From: NIOZ-UU35 sp964344175
Lineage (GTDB): Bacteria; Chloroflexota; Anaerolineae; Anaerolineales; UBA11858
NCBI GenBank assembly: GCA_964344175.1
Contig: CAYFMI010000003.1
Location: forward strand, 1 to 64,000
Length of the DNA stretch: 64,000 nt
Direction: 5' to 3'
Shown piece by piece: positions 35,734 through 42,462 of this stretch. Both the position numbers and the translations under genes were made by a program. Numbering within the stretch: position 1 is the stretch's first letter; every line of letters begins with the position of its first letter. The notes beneath the pieces were generated by a model that did not search any database, had not been told where the DNA came from, and worked only from the letters and a program-made list of their open reading frames with translations.

Positions 35734-37635
35734 ATGCACCGCATTGAATCGTTTCTCTCCGCCCGTCTCTTTCTGGTTCCCGAACTGGTTGATGAGCGCG
35801 TTTACTTCATCAGCAACCTCAGCGGACGACTGAGCCTCTACAGCATGAAGCGCGGCGGCAGCATCCCCCAGCCGCTGTTGCCTCCCGAAATCGCGCTGCA
35901 AAATCCTCATCTGGTCGGCAATATCTATAAAGTATTCCCTAAGATTGGAAAGATTTTAATCTTGATCGATCAGGATGGGGATGAAGATTACAAACCCATG
36001 CTGATCCCAATGGATGGCGGATACCCGGAACCGGCTTTCGAAGAATATTTCAATGAGCACCGCTTTTTCTTGATGGATACCATCCCCGATGCGAATCTGG
36101 CTTTCTTTCAGGCGGCTTCACATAAAGAAGCCATAAACTCCGCCCTGAAGGTGAATCTAGCCACTGGTGAAATTACAGATCTTCAACGAAGCATACATGG
36201 CGGCTATGTAGATAGCGTCAACGAAGAGCGCACAAAAATCATCCTGGCCGAGGGGTATTCGCTTGGCGACCATGTCCTCTATTTATGGGAAAACGGCGAA
36301 CTAAAGCTGCTATTTGGAACCCCAATCACCGAACGCCAACCCGATAAAGCCTATCCGCCCAATGGTGTTGGAGAAAGCCATTTCGTACGCGGCGATACTG
36401 GCCTTTTGCTGCTGTCTACCCTTTTCGATGATCGCGGCAGCATTTGCTACTTCGATCTGAATAACCCTGAGGGTATTCGAGAAGTTCCCACACAAGGGAA
36501 GGCGCATACCGGCCTGGGAGAAATCGAACGTTTGCGACATATTGAGGGTGACCGCTACCTGGTCGGCTACAATATTGACGGGGCCAATTGGGTCTATGAA
36601 GGCCGCTTTGACGAACAGGCATTGACCTTCCAAATAGAAAACGTCCTCGTCGGTCAGGGAAAAATCTCGAATGGCGTGCTAGAACATCTCAGCTTCGAGA
36701 AAATCAGCGGCGATTTCGCCCTATCCTTCTCTACGGCGACCTCGCCTACACAAATCTATACTATTGAGGGCGCAGAGCGCACCATTGTACAGCACACCCG
36801 CGAGCGCACCCTGGGCATCCCGCAGTCCCTGCTCTCGGCGGGGGAGGATGCTTCGTATACATCTTTCGACGGGCTGCGCATCTCCGCCCGCCTCTACTTG
36901 CCCAACGATTCTGTCGACGCCCAGGCCCCCTACCCGTTGGTGTACTATGTTCACGGCGGCCCACAGAGCCAGGAACGCCCCGATTTCGCCTGGTTTTCGA
37001 TGCCCCTGATCCAATTCCTGACTCTCAATGGATTTGCCGTCTTCGTCCCCAACGTGCGCGGCTCAACCGGTTACGGAATGGCCTATACCAAGAAAGTCGA
37101 TCAAGATTGGGGCGGCGACGACCGTCTCGATCATGTTTATGCCATGACCGAGATCTTACCTAAAGACCCGCGCATCGACACCAGCCGGGCCGGCGTTGTG
37201 GGCCGTTCCTACGGAGGCTATATGACCCTCACATTGGCAGCGCGCCACCCCGAGCTTTGGGCAGCCTCCTGCGATATGTTCGGGCCATACGATCTACTCA
37301 CCTTCTCAGAGCGCATCCCCGAGACCTGGAAGCCTTATTTCAAAATCGCCCTGGCCGACCCCGAGACACCTGAGGGCCGTCAGTTTCTGACCGATCGCTC
37401 TCCTCGCACCTACATCGAAAATATCGCTGCGCCGATGCTGGTCATCCAAGGAAAGAATGACCCCCGCGTAGTTGAGCAAGAATCACACGATCTTGTCGAA
37501 CACTTGCGCTCAATTGGCAAAGAGATCGAATACCTGATGTTCGAAAATGAAGGCCATGACGTGCTCAAATTCGAAAACCGGGTCACGGTTTACAATGCCA
37601 TCACCGAATTTTTCAAGAAACACCTGAGGGCCTGA
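35734..37635 (+). CDS. S9-family serine peptidase (acylaminoacyl/prolyl oligopeptidase type)
   Basis: A 633-residue cytoplasmic peptidase. Residues 1-360 form a beta-propeller-like domain of low conservation. Residues 375-633 are the alpha/beta-hydrolase domain: oxyanion region YYVHGGPQSQ, nucleophile Ser in GRSYGGYM, Asp in GKNDPRV, His in ENEGHDV. No signal peptide. AAAAGGA upstream of the ATG. Likely degrades short peptides, alongside the M29 and M20 enzymes in this window. The next gene (trmI) starts 2 nt after its stop. Confidence 0.9.
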   Translation: MHRIESFLSARLFLVPELVDERVYFISNLSGRLSLYSMKRGGSIPQPLLPPEIALQNPHLVGNIYKVFPKIGKILILIDQDGDEDYKPMLIPMDGGYPEPAFEEYFNEHRFFLMDTIPDANLAFFQAASHKEAINSALKVNLATGEITDLQRSIHGGYVDSVNEERTKIILAEGYSLGDHVLYLWENGELKLLFGTPITERQPDKAYPPNGVGESHFVRGDTGLLLLSTLFDDRGSICYFDLNNPEGIREVPTQGKAHTGLGEIERLRHIEGDRYLVGYNIDGANWVYEGRFDEQALTFQIENVLVGQGKISNGVLEHLSFEKISGDFALSFSTATSPTQIYTIEGAERTIVQHTRERTLGIPQSLLSAGEDASYTSFDGLRISARLYLPNDSVDAQAPYPLVYYVHGGPQSQERPDFAWFSMPLIQFLTLNGFAVFVPNVRGSTGYGMAYTKKVDQDWGGDDRLDHVYAMTEILPKDPRIDTSRAGVVGRSYGGYMTLTLAARHPELWAASCDMFGPYDLLTFSERIPETWKPYFKIALADPETPEGRQFLTDRSPRTYIENIAAPMLVIQGKNDPRVVEQESHDLVEHLRSIGKEIEYLMFENEGHDVLKFENRVTVYNAITEFFKKHLRA

Positions 37636-37637
37636 GT

Positions 37638-38402
37638 CTGAACGTCAAAGCTGGCGAAGTCGTCCACCTGCTCGGCCCGCGCGGCAAGAGCTTCATCGTG
37701 CAAATGAAACCCGGCGAGTTACTCCAAACGCATCATGGATATCTTTTGCACGATGATTTGATCGGCCACCCCTGGGGACGGCAGGCCCACAGTCATCTCG
37801 GCAAACCCTTCCTGGTACTCCAGCCCAACCTTAACGAATTGCTGCTCAACCTGCGCCGCGCCACCACAATTATGTATCCGAAGGATATTAGCTTTATCCT
37901 TTTCAACATGACCATTGGCCCCGGCCAGCGTGTGCTAGAAGCGGGCAGCGGGTCTGGCGGACTGACAATTGCCCTGGCGCATACTGTCGGCACACAGGGG
38001 CATGTTTACAGCTACGAGTCCCGCCGTAAATTTCAGGCAGTGGCACGGCAGAATGTAGAAAGCCTGGGATTGGCTGAACGGGTGACGTTCAAGCAGCGCG
38101 ATATTGAAGAAGGCTTCGATGAGCAAGATGTCGACGCGCTCTTTTTAGATCTACCTAACCCCGAGGATTATCTTGCACAGGCGCGTGGCGCGCTCAAAGC
38201 AGGCGGCTTCTTTGGCAGTTTGCTGCCGACTGCGAATCAGGTCACGGAACTCTTGAGTGCTCTCGAAGAACATCAGTTTTCATTTGTCGAAGTTTGTGAA
38301 ACCATGCTGCGCTATTACAACCCGGTAGCCGAACGAATGCGCCCCAAGCACCGTATGGTGGCACATACCGGATATTTGATTTTTGCACGACCGATTTCAT
38401 AG
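37638..38402 (+). CDS. trmI: tRNA (adenine-N1)-methyltransferase TrmI, probable CTG start
   Basis: A SAM enzyme making m1A58 in the tRNA T-loop. Rossmann motif I is VLEAGSGSGGLTIALA, motif II in GHVYSYE, and ALFLDLPNPEDYL is the characteristic TrmI/Gcd14 segment; the N-terminal THHGYLLHDDLIG is also typical. The first ATG/GTG/TTG in frame is the GTG at 37698. However, in-frame codons from 37638 translate to a sequence resembling the family's conserved N-terminal domain (AGEVVHLLGPRGKSFIVQMKPGE). A CTG at 37638, 7 nt after GAGGG, is the best start, giving 254 residues. If not, a sequencing error must hide another start. Confidence 0.85.
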   Translation: MNVKAGEVVHLLGPRGKSFIVQMKPGELLQTHHGYLLHDDLIGHPWGRQAHSHLGKPFLVLQPNLNELLLNLRRATTIMYPKDISFILFNMTIGPGQRVLEAGSGSGGLTIALAHTVGTQGHVYSYESRRKFQAVARQNVESLGLAERVTFKQRDIEEGFDEQDVDALFLDLPNPEDYLAQARGALKAGGFFGSLLPTANQVTELLSALEEHQFSFVEVCETMLRYYNPVAERMRPKHRMVAHTGYLIFARPIS

Positions 38403-38411
38403 GAGGTAAAA

Positions 38412-38993
38412 ATGCGTCGAAGAAGACGTCCCCCCATGCGCCCGCGTCCTGGCCGTACGCGCCATAACCCCGCCTCACCACGTCCTACTCACGGGCGGGC
38501 ACACAAAGCCCTGCAACGCGCTCACCGCTTAATGGAAAGCGGCGATTACACCAACGCCGCCGATATGTTCGAACGCCTGGCGCGCGGCGCCCACGACCGC
38601 GGCATGTTGCGGCAGGCGCCGCGTCTTTATCTTCAGGCTGGGAAAGCGAATATCCTGGCCGGAAATCTCGAACGCGGCGGCGATATGCTCCGCCAGGGAT
38701 TGAATATCATCGCCGGCGCTCAACGCTGGATGTATCTTCACCAGGCTGGCTCACGGGTAGTCGCCGAACTCACCGAGTGGGGCCACAGCGCCCTGGCAGC
38801 GGAATTCGAGCAATGGCTGGAGCAAACGCTCCCCGCGGACACAGCCAGCTACCAACCGGCAGGCAGTCCCGCTCAACGGCCTCAACTACCCTTGCACTGT
38901 CCTTCATGCGGCGGCCCAATCCGCTCGGATGAGATCGATTGGTTAGATGCCACAACCGCAGAATGTCCGTATTGCGGGAGCGGAGTCCGATAA
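38412..38993 (+). CDS. Hypothetical protein with C-terminal zinc ribbon
   Basis: A 193-residue protein. The N-terminus (1-35) is very basic (RRRRRPPMRPRPGRTRHNP). Residues 35-135 are helical, TPR-like (ALQRAHRLMESGDYTNAADMFERLARG; LQAGKANILAGNLERGGDMLRQGL). The C-terminus has CPSCGG and CPYCGSG, a CxxC pair typical of a zinc ribbon. Strong AGGAGG ribosome binding site 9 nt after trmI. Not recognised as a named family; a regulatory or RNA-associated role is possible only by analogy. Confidence 0.6.
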   Translation: MRRRRRPPMRPRPGRTRHNPASPRPTHGRAHKALQRAHRLMESGDYTNAADMFERLARGAHDRGMLRQAPRLYLQAGKANILAGNLERGGDMLRQGLNIIAGAQRWMYLHQAGSRVVAELTEWGHSALAAEFEQWLEQTLPADTASYQPAGSPAQRPQLPLHCPSCGGPIRSDEIDWLDATTAECPYCGSGVR

Positions 38994-39006
38994 AGCTATT
39001 GCAAAG

Positions 39007-39636
39007 ATGGCCTTCACCGAAACCCAAATCGCACAACGTCTGAACAACGCCCTGGCCCCCAACCTGCCTCCCGAAACACCGTACAGCGGCAGGCTGATGG
39101 ACGCGCCGCTTCAGCCTGCTGCTGTACTGATGCCTTTCTTGTGTACGCCGCAAGGCTGGCATTTGCTTTTCATCCGACGGACTCTGCATCCTAAGGATCG
39201 ACACGGTGGGCAGGTTGCTTTCCCCGGTGGGCGCTGCAATCCCCATGACCCCAGCGCGGTGCGGGCCGCTTTGCGCGAAACACAAGAAGAAGTCGGCATC
39301 CAGCCCGAGGATGTGCGCATTTTAGGGCAATTGCGCGACATGCTGACCATTACCAATTATCGGGTCACGCCCGTAGTGGGCGCGATCCCCTGGCCATACC
39401 CGGTACGCCCCCAGCCCGAAGAAGTCAGCCGTATTTTCACCATTCCATTCGAATGGTTGGCCGATCCGGCCAATCGCGCAACGCAACATCGCAAACTTTT
39501 TCAGCGCGGCAGACCGATTCCGGTCATACACTTCCAACCCTACGATGGTGAAATTCTGTGGGGAGCCAGTGCGCGCATGACCCTGCTGCTGCTGGAAGCG
39601 CTTGGCTTATCGGAACCAGATAAGCGCTATTCTTGA
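39007..39636 (+). CDS. Nudix hydrolase, CoA-pyrophosphatase type
   Basis: A 209-residue Nudix enzyme. The Nudix box is present as GGRCNPHD..AALRETQEEVGI, close to GX5EX7REUXEEXGU. LFIRRTLHPKDRHGGQVAFPGG upstream fits the NudL/CoAse (UPF0035) signature, so the likely reaction is cleavage of CoA or acyl-CoA to phosphopantetheine and 3',5'-ADP. The frame extends 20 codons upstream into the preceding gene; the ATG at 39007 is preferred. Its 3' end overlaps a convergent lipoprotein gene by 10 nt. Confidence 0.87.
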   Translation: MAFTETQIAQRLNNALAPNLPPETPYSGRLMDAPLQPAAVLMPFLCTPQGWHLLFIRRTLHPKDRHGGQVAFPGGRCNPHDPSAVRAALRETQEEVGIQPEDVRILGQLRDMLTITNYRVTPVVGAIPWPYPVRPQPEEVSRIFTIPFEWLADPANRATQHRKLFQRGRPIPVIHFQPYDGEILWGASARMTLLLLEALGLSEPDKRYS

Positions 39637-40223
39637 TCTCCTACCAACTCTACCGCGTCAATCTCATTCCACCCCAGGCCCAGCACCGACTGATCTATCG
39701 TGATGCGCAGAGAAGCGTACATGCGCGGCGTCTTCTCAAGCTGGATTGCTAAAGTATAGGGACAAGGCTGATCGATCTGAAAAGGCGCTGCATCGTAAAC
39801 CGTTAGTACCCGCCCAAAGTTATCGATCAACTCAACTTTGGAAACCTGATTGGGGTTAAAGGTCTGCACGATATTCACTGCCGTAACATACACAGGCTGT
39901 TCGAATTCCACTTCCAACCAATCGAGGGTGTCACTCCCCGATGAGGTCCATGCGGTTTGATAATCGCCGCAGCGCGCGGTGTTGGGAGCGCCCGTCGCTT
40001 GAATAGCAGCCCATTCTGGGTCGGCATATTCGGTGCTGGCCTGGGCAGCAACCGCCCACTGACGCAACGCACCGGGCTGGGCGACTTCTGGGGGCAACTC
40101 GTCTTCAATCGGTGTGGGGGTAAGGGCTGCCGCAGACTCAACAACTTCTTCAGGAGCAGATCCACACCCCACGAGCAGCAATCCCGTGAAAAGAAAATAC
40201 ACAACTATCTGCATTTTTTTCAT
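39627..40223 (-). CDS. Lipoprotein with discoidin-like domain
   Basis: A 198-residue lipoprotein; LLLVGC puts the lipidated Cys at residue 20. A Pro/Glu/Ala-rich tether (23-50) precedes one beta-rich domain (about 55-198) with the pattern AAQASTEYADPEWAAIQATGAPNTARCGDYQTAWTSSG..DWLEVEF, resembling F5/8-type carbohydrate-binding jelly-rolls. Likely a surface sugar-binding protein. The ATG at 40223 gives the proper signal; the frame extends 10 codons further without support. Confidence 0.7.
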   Translation of the reverse strand: MKKMQIVVYFLFTGLLLVGCGSAPEEVVESAAALTPTPIEDELPPEVAQPGALRQWAVAAQASTEYADPEWAAIQATGAPNTARCGDYQTAWTSSGSDTLDWLEVEFEQPVYVTAVNIVQTFNPNQVSKVELIDNFGRVLTVYDAAPFQIDQPCPYTLAIQLEKTPRMYASLRITIDQSVLGLGWNEIDAVELVGDQE

Positions 40224-40265
40224 GCACAAGGCCTTCCTGTTTGATACTTTCATCTGGAAACAAAA

Positions 40266-40297
40266 ACATCCCGCAAAAATGGGGATTTGCGGGATGT
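40266..40297 (-). terminator. Intrinsic terminator of the bL25 gene
   Basis: Perfect 12-bp stem ACATCCCGCAAA / TTTGCGGGATGT with an 8-nt loop; on the minus strand it is followed by TTTTTGTTT. Confidence 0.85.
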
Positions 40298-40322
40298 ATC
40301 ATAATCAGGCTCAAATGGAAAC

Positions 40323-40988
40323 CTAGGCTTCCTCTTCTTCTTCGCCTTTACCCTTTTCGATCACTTCAGGCTCATCCAGGCCCAATTCATCCTCGTCGAG
40401 TTCTTCTTCCTCATCTTCGGCAGGGGCTGCATCCGGAGCGGTAGCTACAACGATCATCGTTTCGGGATCATCTAGGGCCGTCACACCAGAGGGAAGTTCT
40501 AGATCCGCGAGCGTGATAATATCGCCAATATTTTCCAAGACAGTCGCATCCACCTCGATTTGATCAGGCAAATCTTTGGGCAAACATTCGATCTCAAGCG
40601 ATTCAAAACCGGTGATCAAATAGGCGCCAAAATCTCGCACTACGGGAATATCTTCCCCCACAACCACAATCGGAACCTGAGTGCGGACACTCACATCCAT
40701 ATTAATGGCCTGAAAATCGATATGCTCATACTCGCGCGAGATAATGCCCTTTTGCTCTTCACGAACCAGGGTTGCATATTCTTCGCCATCGATTTTTAGC
40801 GTAACTAATGTAGATGAACCCACAGTCCGCAGAATTTTGGAGGCCTCTCGCAAATTCAGGGTAATAGGCGTAGGCTCAACACCATAGCCATAGACCACTG
40901 CAGGAAGCTTGCCCTCACGGCGCATTTGCTTGACCTTCTTGCCAAAAACATCCCGGCGGGTAGCTTCTAAGATTATTTGATCAGACAT
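40323..40988 (-). CDS. rplY: Ribosomal protein bL25 (Ctc/TL5 form)
   Basis: A 221-residue 5S-rRNA-binding protein of the long Ctc type. The N-terminal L25 domain (1-90) has ILEATRRDVFGKKVKQMRREGKLPAVVYG; the second TL5/Ctc beta domain spans about 95-185. The last 35 residues are an acidic tail of mostly Glu/Asp, longer than in many homologues. AAGGAAAAA precedes the ATG at 40988. Ends at a strong terminator. Confidence 0.93.
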   Translation of the reverse strand: MSDQIILEATRRDVFGKKVKQMRREGKLPAVVYGYGVEPTPITLNLREASKILRTVGSSTLVTLKIDGEEYATLVREEQKGIISREYEHIDFQAINMDVSVRTQVPIVVVGEDIPVVRDFGAYLITGFESLEIECLPKDLPDQIEVDATVLENIGDIITLADLELPSGVTALDDPETMIVVATAPDAAPAEDEEEELDEDELGLDEPEVIEKGKGEEEEEA

Positions 40989-41056
40989 TTTTTCCTTCCT
41001 CAGAGCGCCTCTCACTCGCCAAACGAGTTACCTTCGCTCCTCAAAAAAATAAGATT

Positions 41057-41088
41057 TTTGCCTGCTCAAGTGCAAGTATACAGGCAAA
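41057..41088 (-). terminator. Probable terminator after the 15-residue-repeat gene
   Basis: Stem TTTGCCTG / CAGGCAAA with a 16-nt loop, followed on the minus strand by AAATCTTATTTTTTT. The loop contains TATACT, which could double as a -10 box for the bL25 gene. Confidence 0.5.
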
Positions 41089-41111
41089 TTTCGAAACCGA
41101 CGTTATGACGA

Positions 41112-41651
41112 TTATCCCTTGCGGCCGGTGAGCAATTGCCCAACCCAAAGCACCAGGCCAATTGCTGCTCCGGCAGATAGTCCGGCTAAAACCGCACGGG
41201 GAGTATCCAGGTAGGTTTCAACATGGCCTTCAACCTGTCCGGCCAGTAATACCCCGGCGCGAATTGTGTCGCTGTGCAAATCGCGGGCAACAACAACACC
41301 AGCCTGAGAACTTTGTACAGTGGCTGTATCGGCGAAGATAGCTCCAATACCACCATCGACAACAGTAGTTTCATTCGTCCGAGCGACACCAACACCGCCT
41401 TGTGTCACATGGAGTTGTTCAGCATGAACCGCACCGGCGCCACCCTGAGTAATGCTAACCACCTCGGCTTTCACGCCGCCTGCACCGCCTTGCCGAATCT
41501 CTACTTCGCTGGCGTCGATATTCTCGGCGCCACTTTGACGCATTCGCACAAGATCGGCGCGCACGCTTCCCACTGGGGTTTGTGACAGGTTTACAACATC
41601 CGCCGAAACATCCAGAGGTTCTTCTTCGTGTAAATGGGCTTCCTCAGACAT
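41112..41651 (-). CDS. Tail-anchored 15-residue-repeat solenoid protein
   Basis: A 179-residue protein of three parts. An acidic N-terminus (1-14) has several His/Glu. Residues about 15-140 contain eight back-to-back 15-residue repeats, with consensus near A-x-x-V-x-I-x-Q-G-G-A-G-x-V-x, predicting a regular beta-solenoid. The C-terminus has one TM helix (about 151-174) and a short basic end (GRKG), as in a tail anchor with the repeats facing the cytoplasm. I do not recognise a named family; the polymerising bactofilins are a structural analogy only. Consensus promoter and GGAGG; a terminator-like hairpin sits in its 5' leader. Divergent from the TPR/caspase-like operon. Confidence 0.7.
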   Translation of the reverse strand: MSEEAHLHEEEPLDVSADVVNLSQTPVGSVRADLVRMRQSGAENIDASEVEIRQGGAGGVKAEVVSITQGGAGAVHAEQLHVTQGGVGVARTNETTVVDGGIGAIFADTATVQSSQAGVVVARDLHSDTIRAGVLLAGQVEGHVETYLDTPRAVLAGLSAGAAIGLVLWVGQLLTGRKG

Positions 41652-41663
41652 AGCTACCTCCGC

Positions 41664-41689
41664 AAAAAAAAGCCGCCAAAAATGGCGAC
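41664..41689 (-). promoter_or_regulatory. Terminator-like hairpin in the leader of the solenoid gene
   Basis: On the minus strand GTCGCCA-TTTT-TGGCGGC (7-bp stem, one G-U) is followed at once by eight T. It lies between the promoter and the GGAGG ribosome binding site, about 12-37 nt after the predicted start. It may be a transcription attenuator or a 5' stabiliser. Confidence 0.6.
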
Positions 41690-41707
41690 ATCGTCACAAC
41701 GCCCTAA

Positions 41708-41736
41708 ATTGTACTGAGGTTCAGAACATTCGTCAA
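41708..41736 (-). promoter_or_regulatory. Consensus promoter of the solenoid gene
   Basis: Minus strand: TTGACG (41736-41731), exactly 17 nt, TACAAT (41713-41708). The predicted start is near 41701, giving a leader of about 50 nt. Confidence 0.75.
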
Positions 41737-41864
41737 TGGCCGCTTTCGCATAACACAGGGCTTTCTTAAAATCACACCAGGGCAAGGATCTACCCCAGAG
41801 AGAGCAGCGTGCGCGGAGTTTTCTCTGCGTTCTTCGCACACTCTGCGGTTAAATCTTTTTGTTA

Positions 41865-41973
41865 GGACTTACGCAGTTCGTTGAAAATTTACCGAAAAAT
41901 AGGGGTGTGTGGGGTGCTCCGCACCCCACACACCCCTATTTTTCGGACTTTCATCTCGCAAGTGCGTAGCTCC
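41865..41973. mobile_element. 109-bp MITE-like element with TA flanks
   Basis: Two 41-nt arms (41865-41905 and 41933-41973) are inverted and match at 28 of 41 positions. Their inner 26 nt plus the adjoining bases form a perfect 26-bp palindrome with a 3-nt loop (41892-41917 / 41921-41946). The element is bounded by TA on each side. This fits a non-autonomous relative of IS630/Tc1-type elements, which duplicate TA. There is no coding capacity. Related single arms lie at 27216-27257 and 58845-58885. The rest of 41652-42099 holds two promoters and a hairpin. Confidence 0.7.
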
Positions 41974-41981
41974 TATTTGTT

Positions 41982-42010
41982 TTGACTTTAAGAAGGCCCT
42001 GTCGTGTAAC
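41982..42010 (+). promoter_or_regulatory. Probable promoter of the TPR/caspase-like operon
   Basis: TTGACT (41982-41987), 17-nt spacer, TGTAAC (42005-42010), starting 9 nt after the MITE-like element. The leader to the ATG at 42100 is about 80 nt. Confidence 0.5.
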
Positions 42011-42099
42011 ACATCCGTAGAGATGGTGAATGCGCGCCAAACAGAGCGTGGGCATACTTCTTGCAACAACTTGCGTGCATCACACCACAGGAGCCTAAG

Positions 42100-42462
42100 A
42101 TGCCCGACTTACAAACCAACAATATTCTTCTCGCGATGATCCTCAGTCTCTTCTTACTCGGCTCGGTTACCTTTGTCAGCGGCATGGTCATCTTGCTTTC
42201 CCGCACATTGGGCCGGGACGTGCGCGAAATAACCGCTCACACTCGCAAGCTGGCTCAAAAAGCCCTCGCCCACGATCTGGCCGGGATTGTCGGCAACGCA
42301 TCTGCCTTGCTGAGCGCCACAAACGAAATGGTGCGCACCAGCTCGGGCATCGGCGTATTATTGCTTTTACTTGGCAGCTTACAACTCACCGCCTCCATCG
42401 GGTTGGCGCTCTATTTCTTTGGAGGAATTTCCAGCAATGGAATCTTCGTCAGTTATCCTTGA
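42100..42462 (+). CDS. Two-TM small membrane protein, first gene of the TPR/caspase-like operon
   Basis: A 120-residue protein with TM1 at about 8-33 (NILLAMILSLFLLGSVTFVSGMVILL), a central amphipathic helical region (34-85; RDVREITAHTRKLAQKALAHDLAGIVG) and TM2 at about 86-108. Not a recognised family. CAGGAG ribosome binding site. The last 26 nt overlap the start of the giant TPR gene, so the two are translationally coupled. It could be the membrane docking partner of the soluble TPR protein; this is inference from position. Confidence 0.65.
   Translation: MPDLQTNNILLAMILSLFLLGSVTFVSGMVILLSRTLGRDVREITAHTRKLAQKALAHDLAGIVGNASALLSATNEMVRTSSGIGVLLLLLGSLQLTASIGLALYFFGGISSNGIFVSYP

Noticed and set aside
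37558..37700. Frameshift joining the S9 peptidase to trmI
   Set aside because: Both proteins are complete for their families and the S9 stop is in a normal place; a CTG start explains the data better.
40114..40444. Small plus-strand frames between the lipoprotein and bL25 genes
   Set aside because: They are antisense to the lipoprotein, the terminator and bL25, and cross the hairpin.
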